From the NCBI GenBank assembly GCA_903921405.1, contig CAIXPV010000052.1:1-13005 (forward strand): 13,005 nucleotides of DNA, written 5' to 3'. The translations under genes and the position numbers were made by a program. Under the pieces are notes generated by a model. It was given only the letters and a program-made list of their open reading frames with translations. It had not been told where the DNA came from and made no database searches. Every line of letters begins with the position of its first letter. The first letter of the stretch is position 1. The DNA comes from an uncultured Actinomycetes bacterium. GTDB lineage: Bacteria; Actinomycetota; Actinomycetes; Nanopelagicales; Nanopelagicaceae. Positions 1 through 7,378 of the stretch are shown piece after piece.

Positions 1-1106
1 CAACAAACCACTTAGATGCCGAATCAGTACTTTGGCTAGAGCAATACCTAAGTAAGTATCCAGGAACCGTTGTGGCCATTACCCACGATAGATATTTCTT
101 GGACAATGTTGCACAGTGGATTCTTGAACTCGACCGTGGTCGTGCTTATCCATATGAAGGTAACTACACAACATATTTGGAAACTAAGTCGGCGCGTTTA
201 AAGATTGAAGGACAAAAAGATGCCAAGCGCGCTAAGCGTTTAACTGAAGAGCTCGAATGGGTTCGACAAAACGCTAAAGGCCGTCAAGTTAAATCTAAGG
301 CCCGTCTTGCACGTTATGAAGAAATGGCCGCTGAAGCCGACAAGATGCGCAAGTTGGACTTTGAAGAGATTCAGATTCCACCTGGCCCGCGCCTTGGAAA
401 TGTTGTCATTGAAGTTGAACACCTCAGTAAGGGCTTTGGTGATCGCGTATTGATTGACGATCTTTCTTTCACGCTTCCACGCAATGGAATCGTTGGAATC
501 ATTGGTCCAAACGGTGCCGGCAAGACAACGCTCTTTAAAACATTAATGGGCTTGGAAACTCCCGATTCCGGTAACGTAAAAATCGGAGAAACAGTCAAGA
601 TTTCCTACGTTGACCAGTCTCGTGGCGGCATCGATCCCAAGAAGACTCTGTGGGAAGTTGTATCTGATGGTCTTGATTTCATTAAGGTCGGAATGGTTGA
701 AATGCCATCGCGTGCATATGTATCGTGCTTTGGTTTTAAGGGCCCAGATCAACAAAAGCCAGCAGGAATTTTATCGGGCGGAGAACGTAACCGCTTGAAC
801 TTAGCGTTAACGCTTAAGCAAGGCGGAAATCTTCTACTACTCGATGAACCAACAAATGACTTAGATGTTGAAACGCTAGGTTCGTTAGAAAATGCACTTC
901 TGGAGTTTCCAGGATGTGCAGTTGTGATCTCTCACGATCGTTGGTTCCTTGACCGCGTTGCAACCCACATCTTGGCCTATGAAGGCGACTCAAAGTGGTT
1001 CTGGTTTGAAGGAAACTTCCAGAGCTATGAGGAAAATAAGATTCAGCGCCTAGGTGCCGATGCAGCTCGTCCGCACCGTGTGACATATAGAAAGTTGACC
1101 CGCTAA
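1..1106 (+). CDS. ettA: EttA-type ABC-F translational throttle ATPase, 3' part
   Basis: The reading frame is open from the window edge (first full codon at position 3), so the 5' part lies outside. About 367 of the roughly 555 residues usual for EttA are present. EttA binds the ribosomal E site and gates entry into elongation according to the ATP/ADP ratio. The visible part begins inside the first ABC domain, with TNHLDAES (3-26) and the H-loop ITHDR (His codon 84-86). The charged linker follows (about 130-390, containing ELEWVRQNAKGRQ and IPPGPRLG). The second ABC domain has Walker A GPNGAGKT (504-527), signature LSGGE (771-785), Walker B LLLLDEPTND (831-860, catalytic Glu codon 846-848) and H-loop His (933-935). 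The linker text and the AYVSCFGFKGPDQQ stretch separate EttA from other ABC-F proteins. The stop overlaps the next start by one base (TAATG). Confidence 0.96.
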   Translation, partial: TNHLDAESVLWLEQYLSKYPGTVVAITHDRYFLDNVAQWILELDRGRAYPYEGNYTTYLETKSARLKIEGQKDAKRAKRLTEELEWVRQNAKGRQVKSKARLARYEEMAAEADKMRKLDFEEIQIPPGPRLGNVVIEVEHLSKGFGDRVLIDDLSFTLPRNGIVGIIGPNGAGKTTLFKTLMGLETPDSGNVKIGETVKISYVDQSRGGIDPKKTLWEVVSDGLDFIKVGMVEMPSRAYVSCFGFKGPDQQKPAGILSGGERNRLNLALTLKQGGNLLLLDEPTNDLDVETLGSLENALLEFPGCAVVISHDRWFLDRVATHILAYEGDSKWFWFEGNFQSYEENKIQRLGADAARPHRVTYRKLTR

Positions 1107-1480
1107 TGAAGTACACGAATCAGCAGTATGTGCGGTGGGATGATTTAGATGCAATGGCCCACGTCAACAATGCCAAATATTTAACGTATGCCCAAGAAGC
1201 GCGCTTTGCGATGCTCGGCATATTTAATATGGTCGTTGCTCGCGCGGAGGTCGATTTTAAGGCTCCAATAAGTGAAGGCAATATCTTTGTAGATGTTAGT
1301 TGCTGGGTTGAATCGATTGGCACGTCTTCTTTTACGATGGCCTACGAAATATCAAAGGATGGAATCCTTTTTGCCCGTTTGAAAAGCGTACAAGTTTCGG
1401 TCAGCGATGATACGAAGAGCTCAAGACCACTCTCTGATGCTCAACGTGAAACCCTTAGCAAGTTTTTAGAGACGGAGTAA
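1106..1480 (+). CDS. Acyl-CoA thioesterase-like protein, hotdog fold (4HBT family)
   Basis: This is a 124-residue protein, the usual length for a single hotdog domain. The N-terminus carries the family motif around WDDLDAMAHVNNAKYLTY. Asp15 sits where the catalytic Asp of YbgC/4-hydroxybenzoyl-CoA thioesterases lies, followed by HVNN (19-22) and the helix leading to AR at 32-33. The FKAPI and VSCWVE strands and a late SVQVSVSD strand fit the remaining sheet. The family hydrolyses acyl-CoA thioesters; the acyl substrate cannot be read from the sequence. The gene starts on the last base of the ettA stop and ends 2 nt before the alpha-glucosidase, so it is probably translated by coupling. A small thioesterase next to ettA is, from memory, a recurrent actinobacterial arrangement (Rv2475c in M. 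tuberculosis). Confidence 0.88.
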   Translation: MKYTNQQYVRWDDLDAMAHVNNAKYLTYAQEARFAMLGIFNMVVARAEVDFKAPISEGNIFVDVSCWVESIGTSSFTMAYEISKDGILFARLKSVQVSVSDDTKSSRPLSDAQRETLSKFLETE

Positions 1481-1482
1481 AA

Positions 1483-3159
1483 ATGTCACAGTTAGCATCA
1501 CGCGCAGAGCGCCCTTGGTGGAGAGATGCAGTTACGTATCAGATTTATATTCGCTCTTTTGCCGATTCAAATGGCGATGGCATTGGCGATGTCGAAGGCA
1601 TACGTTCGCGCCTTCCATATTTAAAGAAGCTGGGCATAGATGCCATATGGATTACACCGTGGTACCCATCGCCGCAGCATGATCATGGTTATGACGTCGC
1701 TAATTACATGGATATCGAACCTGATTACGGCACGCTAGCCCAGGCTGAGCAGTTAATAAAAGAGGCACATGAGTTTGGAATTAAATTTATCGTTGACATC
1801 GTTCCTAACCACACATCCAGTGATCACGAATGGTTCCAAGCCGCACTCAATGCTGCGCCGGGTTCACTCGAGCGCGAGCGTTATATTTTCCGCGACGGGA
1901 AAGGTCCAAACGGTGATTTGCCACCTAATAACTGGGAGGCAGTCTTTGGCGGGTGTGCATGGCAACGAATCACAGAGGCCGATGGCAAGTTAGGCCAGTG
2001 GTATTTACACATTTTCGCGATTGAGCAGCCCGATCTAAATTGGGAGAACCCAGAAGTTGTTTCGCATTTAGAAGATGTTTTAAAGTTTTGGTTAGATCGT
2101 GGCGTCGATGGTTTCCGCATCGATGTTGCTCATGGAATGTTTAAGGAAGAAGGCTTGCCAGATATTCAGAAAGATCCAGCCGCCGAGATGCTTGGAACAG
2201 AACATAAACCTTTCTGGGATCAAGAAGGCGTGCATGATATTTATCGCTCTTGGCGCAAAATCTTCGATTCATATCCAGGTGATCGTATGGCAGTTGCCGA
2301 AGCATGGGTCAGCCCCGCAGAGCGCATAGCCCGTTACGTTCGACACGATGAACTTCAAAACTCATTTAACTTCGAGATGCTCACATCTTTATGGAAGGCA
2401 GATCAGATTCGCGCAAAGATTGATAACTCAATTGGTGCATTGCAAGAAGTCGGAGCACCAACATCATGGGTATTTAATAATCACGATGTAGTGCGTTCAG
2501 TTGATCGTTTAGATCTTGGTCTGACTAACCACGGTGATACAACGTTTTCGCGCCAAGGAGATCCAGCTAAGTTCAATATCGCTCGTGGAACGTTGCGTGC
2601 GCGCAGTGCAGCATTGATGATGTTGGCGTTGCCAGGTGGTGCATATATGTATCAGGGCGAAGAGCTAGCGCTGCCTGAAGTTCGCGATATTCCAGAGGAT
2701 CGCTTAACTGATCCACGCTGGAAGATGAGTGGGTACACCGATCGTGGTCGCGATGGTTGTCGCGTGCCGTTGCCGTGGTCATCTGATCCAGCTGGCGCCT
2801 TTGGTTTTTCTAGCAACGCTGCGCTGACAATTGATCAAGCATGGCTGCCACAGTCACCATGGTGGGGCAAGTTTTCTGCTGATTCACAAGAGGGCGTTGA
2901 GAATTCAACATTGTCTATGTACCAAGAGGCGTTGGCTATTCGCAAAGCAGAGCAAGGCTTAGGCGATGGTCCAATGGAGTGGATTGAAGCCGGTAAAGAT
3001 GTTGTCGCCTTCGAGCGTCCAGGAGATTTTGCGTGTTATATCAATCTAGGTGCACCGATCCAACTGCCATCTAACTCGCAAATTTTACTGAGCAGCGGAC
3101 CTGTTAATGGACACACGCTGCCAACTGATACCGCAGTCTGGGTCAGATTAATTAACTAA
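1483..3159 (+). CDS. aglA: GH13 alpha-glucosidase
   Basis: This 558-residue cytoplasmic enzyme (no signal peptide) hydrolyses terminal alpha-glucosidic bonds of maltose- or isomaltose-type oligosaccharides. It opens with WWRDAVTYQIYIRSFADSNGDGIGD, typical of oligosaccharide-acting GH13 enzymes. All conserved regions are seen: region I DIVPNH (Asp105, Asn109, His110), region II GFRIDVA with nucleophile Asp214, region III AVAEAW with acid/base Glu273, and region IV FNNHD with Asp335 (transition-state stabiliser). The QGEELALPEV stretch and an all-beta C-terminal domain follow. Val215 directly follows the nucleophile; in the yeast isomaltase/maltase pair Val there goes with alpha-1,6 and Thr with alpha-1,4 preference, so substrate choice is open. 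GGAG at 1474-1477 gives a 5-nt spaced ribosome binding site. The stop overlaps the next start by one base, linking the enzyme to two transporters. Confidence 0.94.
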   Translation: MSQLASRAERPWWRDAVTYQIYIRSFADSNGDGIGDVEGIRSRLPYLKKLGIDAIWITPWYPSPQHDHGYDVANYMDIEPDYGTLAQAEQLIKEAHEFGIKFIVDIVPNHTSSDHEWFQAALNAAPGSLERERYIFRDGKGPNGDLPPNNWEAVFGGCAWQRITEADGKLGQWYLHIFAIEQPDLNWENPEVVSHLEDVLKFWLDRGVDGFRIDVAHGMFKEEGLPDIQKDPAAEMLGTEHKPFWDQEGVHDIYRSWRKIFDSYPGDRMAVAEAWVSPAERIARYVRHDELQNSFNFEMLTSLWKADQIRAKIDNSIGALQEVGAPTSWVFNNHDVVRSVDRLDLGLTNHGDTTFSRQGDPAKFNIARGTLRARSAALMMLALPGGAYMYQGEELALPEVRDIPEDRLTDPRWKMSGYTDRGRDGCRVPLPWSSDPAGAFGFSSNAALTIDQAWLPQSPWWGKFSADSQEGVENSTLSMYQEALAIRKAEQGLGDGPMEWIEAGKDVVAFERPGDFACYINLGAPIQLPSNSQILLSSGPVNGHTLPTDTAVWVRLIN

Positions 3160-4376
3160 TGCCAAACACGCAGCTACAGCACAAAGTTGTGCGCACGCTT
3201 GCATCGGCGCAGGTACTAAATGGCGTGGGTGTAGCTGGCACCGTTGCAGCTGGTTCGTTGTTAGTTTCATCAATTACTGACTCTGAAACTCTTGCGGGTT
3301 TGGCACAAACAAGCGCGGTGTTAGGGGCGGCAGCTTTAGCGCTGCCACTAGCTCGATTAACCGCAAAAGGCGGACGACGTTTAGCGCTGTCGGTTGGTTA
3401 TTCATCGGGAGTTTTGGGATCTATCTTTGCAATTCTTGGTGGATCACATCGAAATCTATTTTTTATGTTGCTCGGAACTTTTCTGGTGGGCGCTGCATCG
3501 GCTGCAGGTTATCAAGCACGATTTGCCGCAATTGATTTAGCCACCAAAGAAAGCCGTGCCAAACAGCTTTCATTCGTTGTGTGGGGCTCAACAGTTGGCG
3601 CTGTGGCTGGTCCAAATTTAATGGATCCTTCTGGAAACTTAGCTGAGCGCTTGAACTTACCGCGCTTAGTTGGTCCCTACTTAATTTCAGCGGCGACTTT
3701 GTTTTTTGCAATGGTTGTTATCCAGATTTTCTTACGTCCAGATCCTTATTTAACTGCCGAAAAACAGGCATCAGTGAAACAGCACAAAGGTTCAACTAAA
3801 AAAGCTTTGACACATATTCGTTCTAACCCGCAGGCACTTTTTGCCATCTCTGCAATTGCTATTGGCCATGTTGCAATGGTTTCGGTTATGGTAATGACGC
3901 CGATTCATATGAAGCATGTTGATGTCTCTTTACGCATTATTGGTTTTGTCATCAGCGTGCACGTCCTTGGCATGTATGCGTTTTCACCAGTCATTGGTTC
4001 GCTCAGTGATCGTTTAGGACGCATACGAGTTATCCAAATTGGTTTAGTGATTCTCTTACTCTCCACAATTGTTGCCGGTACATCTGCAGCCAGTAATGCC
4101 TACCAGCTAGGCGTTGGCTTGTTTCTCTTAGGCCTTGGTTGGTCGTGCACACTCATTGGTGGATCGGCATTCTTATCTGAGTCGGTTTCATTGGAGATGC
4201 GGCCTGCATCGCAAGGTGCCAGTGACTTAGTCATGAACCTTTCTGGCGCAGGTGGGGGAGCTTTAGCTGGAGTAATCATCGGAACGTTAAGTTACGGATG
4301 GCTCTGTTTATTTGCCGCAATCCCGGTAGTCATCCTGGCTTTTCTATCTAGAAAGCCTGGCCTGCGTGTCGACTAA
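3159..4376 (+). CDS. MFS transporter, drug:H+ antiporter-like layout
   Basis: This is a 405-residue integral membrane protein with about 12 hydrophobic segments, the standard MFS length. A good motif A copy, GSLSDRLGRIRV, lies in the second half (loop 8-9). The equivalent first-half loop is degenerate (LARLTAKGGRRLA). A soluble central loop (DPYLTAEKQASVKQHKGSTKK) splits the two six-helix bundles. The substrate cannot be told: sugars or efflux substrates are both possible, and membership of a string with an alpha-glucosidase only weakly favours sugars. The ATG overlaps the preceding stop by one base and has no clear Shine-Dalgarno, so re-initiation is likely. It overlaps the next gene by 11 nt. 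Confidence 0.88.
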   Translation: MPNTQLQHKVVRTLASAQVLNGVGVAGTVAAGSLLVSSITDSETLAGLAQTSAVLGAAALALPLARLTAKGGRRLALSVGYSSGVLGSIFAILGGSHRNLFFMLLGTFLVGAASAAGYQARFAAIDLATKESRAKQLSFVVWGSTVGAVAGPNLMDPSGNLAERLNLPRLVGPYLISAATLFFAMVVIQIFLRPDPYLTAEKQASVKQHKGSTKKALTHIRSNPQALFAISAIAIGHVAMVSVMVMTPIHMKHVDVSLRIIGFVISVHVLGMYAFSPVIGSLSDRLGRIRVIQIGLVILLLSTIVAGTSAASNAYQLGVGLFLLGLGWSCTLIGGSAFLSESVSLEMRPASQGASDLVMNLSGAGGGALAGVIIGTLSYGWLCLFAAIPVVILAFLSRKPGLRVD

Positions 4377-5631
4377 GTCCAAGCTACACCCAGCGTGGAT
4401 AGCTGCAGTTGTAACATTTTTTACTTTAGTTGCAACTGCCGGTTTTAGATCAGCACCGTCAGTTTTAATAATTCCCCTTGAAGATGCTTTCGGTTGGAGC
4501 CGTGATCAAATCTCGCTAGCGGTATCAGTCAATGTTTTGCTCTATGGCTTAACTGCTCCCTTTGCTGCGGCGTTAATGGAGCGCTTTACGGTGCGAAAAG
4601 TTGTTATGGCCGCACTCACAACAGTTAGCACGGGTGCTTTCTTAACTACCCAGATAAATGCACCATGGCAGCTGGTTGCAACATGGGGATTCATCGTTGG
4701 TATAGGAACGGGCTCTATGGCGCTGGTCTTTGCCGCAACCGTTGCTAACCGATGGTTTGTTAAGCGCCGCGGAATTGTTATTGGTGGATTAACCGCAGCG
4801 GCTGCAATGGGTCAGCTGATTTTTTTGCCAGGTCTTACTCGATTATCTGAGACGTACGGCTGGAAATCTATAGGCCTGACAATTGGTAGTGCATCCTTAT
4901 TTATGGTTCCAATGATTTATTTGTTCTTGCGTGAAAAACCGGCCGACCTAGGTTTGTTGCCATACGGTGCACCAGCTGATTGGCAGCCACCAGTTAAATC
5001 CAACATGAATGCAGCAAAATTAGCTGTAGTCTCATTGAAAGAGGCCAGCGGCCATAAAGATTTTTGGTATTTAAGCGGTTCATTTTTTGTATGCGGGTTA
5101 TCTACCAGCGGCTTGATTGGAACTCACTTTATTCCGGCAGCTCATGATCATGGGATGGGGCAAGTTGTTGCCGCATCACTTCTTGCTCTCGTTGGAGTCT
5201 TTGATGTCATAGGAACTTTGTTTTCAGGCTGGCTCACAGATAAATACGATCCCCGCAAACTTCTATTCTTTTATTATGGGTTGCGCGGATTATCGTTGTT
5301 TTTACTTCCATCGATCCTATTTTCAACGATGCACCCATCAACCTTAGTTTTCATTATTTTCTATGGCCTTGATTGGGTAGCAACCGTGCCTCCAACAGTG
5401 ATGTTATGCCGCACGGTGTTGGGTCCTGATCGCGGCACGGTTATTTATGGCTGGGTCTTTGCAGCTCATCAGGTCGGTGGCTCTATCGCTGCATTAGGAG
5501 CTGCAGTTATTCGAGTGAAGTTTGGCGACTATGCAGCTGCGTTTTATGTGAGTGGTGCCCTTTGTTTAGTGACTAGCTACTTTGTTTTACAGATCGCCAA
5601 GGGCAAAGACACGGCTAGCCTTAGCGTATGA
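4366..5631 (+). CDS. MFS transporter, monocarboxylate/oxalate-formate-like subfamily
   Basis: This is a 421-residue membrane protein with about 12 predicted spans. The start around SAPSVLIIPLEDAFGWSR, followed by a degenerate loop 2-3 (ALMERFTVRKV), resembles bacterial MFS proteins related to the MCT/oxalate-formate (OFA) group, which carry small carboxylates. Loop 8-9 has GWLTDKYDPRK, a motif A variant. It is not a recent duplicate of the preceding transporter, because the sequences differ throughout. The start is a GTG at 4366 placed 11 nt inside the upstream gene in another frame. The next in-frame Met would remove the first transmembrane segment, so GTG is preferred. The end overlaps the globin start as ATGA. 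The substrate is not assigned. Confidence 0.87.
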   Translation: MSTKSKLHPAWIAAVVTFFTLVATAGFRSAPSVLIIPLEDAFGWSRDQISLAVSVNVLLYGLTAPFAAALMERFTVRKVVMAALTTVSTGAFLTTQINAPWQLVATWGFIVGIGTGSMALVFAATVANRWFVKRRGIVIGGLTAAAAMGQLIFLPGLTRLSETYGWKSIGLTIGSASLFMVPMIYLFLREKPADLGLLPYGAPADWQPPVKSNMNAAKLAVVSLKEASGHKDFWYLSGSFFVCGLSTSGLIGTHFIPAAHDHGMGQVVAASLLALVGVFDVIGTLFSGWLTDKYDPRKLLFFYYGLRGLSLFLLPSILFSTMHPSTLVFIIFYGLDWVATVPPTVMLCRTVLGPDRGTVIYGWVFAAHQVGGSIAALGAAVIRVKFGDYAAAFYVSGALCLVTSYFVLQIAKGKDTASLSV

Positions 5632-6002
5632 GTACCTTCTATGAAGAAGTCGGTGGCGAAGAGTTTTTTAGCAATTTAGTTTCGCAGTTTTATGGCTACG
5701 TTGCCACAGATCCAATTCTGCGTCCCATGTATCCAGATACAGATATGAAAGGCGCGGCCGAGCGTCTACAAATGTTTCTAGAACAGTACTGGGGCGGACC
5801 AACGACGTATCAAGAAAATCGCGGACATCCACGTTTGCGCATGCGCCATGCGGGATTTCATATCGATGCCGCCGCTCGTGATGCGTGGTTAAATGCGATG
5901 CATAAAGTTGTTGGTGGAATCGAAATGGATGCTACACACCGTGCACAACTGTGGAGCTATTTAGAGATGGCAGCAGATTCGATGGTAAATCAACCAGATT
6001 GA
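5628..6002 (+). CDS. glbO: Group II truncated haemoglobin (trHbO)
   Basis: This is a 124-residue 2-on-2 globin, close to the 128 residues of M. tuberculosis GlbO. The haem-pocket residues of group II are all visible: Tyr22 (B10), Tyr35 (CD1), proximal His74 (F8) in LRMRHAGF, and Trp87 (G8) in RDAWL. The highly conserved block around FLEQYWGGPTTYQENRGHPR is present. The family binds O2 and other diatomic ligands very tightly and is linked to oxygen handling and detoxification of reactive oxygen and nitrogen species; the physiological partner is unclear. The gene starts by ATGA overlap with the MFS gene and overlaps the oppositely transcribed mscS-like gene by 13 nt at its 3' end, with no room for a terminator in between. 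Confidence 0.96.
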   Translation: MSTFYEEVGGEEFFSNLVSQFYGYVATDPILRPMYPDTDMKGAAERLQMFLEQYWGGPTTYQENRGHPRLRMRHAGFHIDAAARDAWLNAMHKVVGGIEMDATHRAQLWSYLEMAADSMVNQPD

Positions 6003-6538
6003 GATTGGTTTCCAACTTTTAGGATCTCACCATTTCGTAAGTACCACAGCGTTCCTTTTTTATCGCGAACAGTAGTTACGCGCAGTCCAACTTTTTCTAC
6101 AACACCTTGAATATCTAGAACATCCACATTGTCACCGACACCATATTGATCTTCGATCAGCATAAAGATTCCAGATAAAATATCTCGAACTAAAGTCTGG
6201 GCACCAAGGCCAAGTGCAACACCAAGGATTCCGGCCGATGCAATAAGTGGCCCTAAGTTAAATCCAAACTCACCGAGGGTCATTCCAGATGCAATGATCC
6301 AGATAGCTGATTTCAACGTGGCTGCCAGAACGCCGCCGATTGTGCGAGCGCGCTCTTTTTGGCGGGCCACAATATTGCGTGGACCCGGAACTAGATCGGC
6401 AGTTGCTAATCGGTTCATCGCTCTGTGAATTGCTCGGCTACCAAAGCTCTGGGCCAGTACAGCGGTAATCAGGATGATGAGAATACGAAGGGGGGTCCCG
6501 CTGACCCAATCGATGACGTGTTGTGCTGAATCGCTCAT
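5990..6538 (-). CDS. Minimal MscS-family mechanosensitive channel protein
   Basis: From the ATG at 6538 the protein has 182 residues, much shorter than E. coli MscS (286). An N-terminal span (PLRILIILITAVLAQSF) is followed by a basic loop, a second span (LKSAIWIIASGMTL) and the pore-lining TM3-like segment (LIASAGILGVALGLGAQTLVRDILSGIF). The MscS beta domain follows (YGVGDNVDV to WYLRNGEILKVGN) and the protein stops at once. The large alpha/beta C-terminal cage domain is therefore absent. The expected role is release of solutes on hypo-osmotic shock. An in-frame TTG at 6571 would add 11 residues, but it lies upstream of a good -10 hexamer at 6549-6554, so ATG is chosen. It is convergent with and overlaps glbO by 13 nt. 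Confidence 0.87.
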   Translation of the reverse strand: MSDSAQHVIDWVSGTPLRILIILITAVLAQSFGSRAIHRAMNRLATADLVPGPRNIVARQKERARTIGGVLAATLKSAIWIIASGMTLGEFGFNLGPLIASAGILGVALGLGAQTLVRDILSGIFMLIEDQYGVGDNVDVLDIQGVVEKVGLRVTTVRDKKGTLWYLRNGEILKVGNQSQSG

Positions 6539-6548
6539 AGTGGGTATG

Positions 6549-6554
6549 ACTGTA
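6549..6554 (-). promoter_or_regulatory. Candidate -10 element (TACAGT) for the mscS-like gene
   Basis: On the minus strand TACAGT lies 10 nt upstream of the ATG at 6538. Transcription would then start about 3-4 nt before the ATG, nearly leaderless, which is common in Actinobacteria. No convincing -35 box is seen. The position argues against the TTG start at 6571. Confidence 0.35.
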
Positions 6555-6658
6555 GCCAAATCTTTACCCAAATACCGCTTTGAAATACCCGTAACCGAGC
6601 GTGTTGTAGTGCAAGATAAACCAATCGGCGCAGGCCATGCGCCAGATCGGGAGCGATT

Positions 6659-7174
6659 ATGTCGCGCACACTAGTTCTTAATGCCACCTATGAACCTTTG
6701 GGTGTCATAACAGAGCGTCGTGCCCTGATCCTTGTCTTAAACCATAGAGCCACAATGATTGAAGAGTCTGGCTCCGTTGTACATTTTTCTGGCGGTCATT
6801 TAGATCTGCCATCAGTAATTCGCCTTAACAAATTTGTTCGAATTCCTTATCGCCATGCTGTGCCGTTGTCGCGCCGAGCAATCTTTGCTCGCGACGGTGG
6901 TCGGTGTGTGTACTGCACGGCCCCTGCTACATCGATTGATCATGTGATCCCTCGTAGCCGTGGTGGTGGTCATAATTGGGAGAACGTGGTTTCGGCCTGT
7001 CACAAGTGCAATCACTTAAAGGCCGATAAACAGCTCAAGGAGATTGGGTGGAGGCTTCGACAGTTGCCTCGCGAACCCGTTGGGGCTGCGTGGCGAATTC
7101 TAGGTACCGGTCGAACCGATGACCGATGGCTGCAGTACTTGCAGCCATTTGGTGTGGCAGCGGCAACGGCATAA
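6659..7174 (+). CDS. HNH-domain endonuclease-like protein, actinobacterial family
   Basis: This is a 171-residue protein. The N-terminal 70 residues (LVLNATYEPLGVITERRA) form the accessory domain typical of a conserved actinobacterial HNH family. The HNH/zinc module follows: Cys83-x2-Cys86, Asp94-His95 in IDHVIPRSRGG, Asn109 in NWENVV, and Cys114-x2-Cys117 followed by NHLK. Two CxxC pairs would hold a structural zinc, and His95 with Asn109 and His119 would make the metal-binding catalytic site. The biological target is unknown; the family is conserved and chromosomal and is not a typical restriction enzyme. GGGAG at 6649-6653 is a ribosome binding site 5 nt before the ATG. It is divergent from the mscS-like gene and 18 nt upstream of the small membrane protein gene. 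Confidence 0.9.
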   Translation: MSRTLVLNATYEPLGVITERRALILVLNHRATMIEESGSVVHFSGGHLDLPSVIRLNKFVRIPYRHAVPLSRRAIFARDGGRCVYCTAPATSIDHVIPRSRGGGHNWENVVSACHKCNHLKADKQLKEIGWRLRQLPREPVGAAWRILGTGRTDDRWLQYLQPFGVAAATA

Positions 7175-7180
7175 GTAAAT

Positions 7181-7186
7181 TACACT
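7181..7186 (+). promoter_or_regulatory. Candidate -10 element (TACACT) for a leaderless mRNA
   Basis: TACACT ends 6 nt before the ATG at 7193, so the expected transcription start falls on or next to the A of the ATG. There is no Shine-Dalgarno before that ATG, as expected for a leaderless message. No clear -35 box is visible, which is common for actinobacterial promoters of this kind. Confidence 0.4.
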
Positions 7187-7192
7187 GCACAC

Positions 7193-7378
7193 ATGAATTT
7201 TATTATGTCAGCCGTTGAAGATGGCACTGTCGCTGGTCCAGGCCTTAGCGCAATTGAAACCGTTGTAACTTTTATTCTGATTCCCATTGCTCTATTTGCA
7301 GTTATCGCCGTGCTTTCGTGGGCGGTTAGTGCACCACGAAAAGCAACGACAACGTCTTCAATTACATCTATTAATTAA
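7193..7378 (+). CDS. Small single-span membrane protein, conserved actinobacterial type
   Basis: This is a 61-residue protein with a short N-terminal part containing VAGPGLSAIET, one hydrophobic segment (about residues 22-45, TVVTFILIPIALFAVIAVLSWAV) and a short Ser/Thr-rich tail. The Gly-Pro-Gly-Leu-Ser sequence before the span resembles small proteins encoded beside HNH/PepN genes in other Actinobacteria, as far as I remember. No function is known to me. A second in-frame ATG at 7205 is possible, but the -10 element at 7181-7186 fits the first. The TAA stop at 7376-7378 directly abuts the pepN stop on the other strand. Confidence 0.75.
   Translation: MNFIMSAVEDGTVAGPGLSAIETVVTFILIPIALFAVIAVLSWAVSAPRKATTTSSITSIN

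Noticed and set aside
6539..6571. TTG start for the mscS-like gene adding 11 residues
   Set aside because: No ribosome binding site, and the likely -10 box TACAGT lies downstream of this TTG, so it would not be in the mRNA.
6659..7174. HNH gene as part of a restriction or phage-defence system
   Set aside because: No methyltransferase, helicase or other defence gene is nearby, and the family is a conserved chromosomal actinobacterial one in a housekeeping block.
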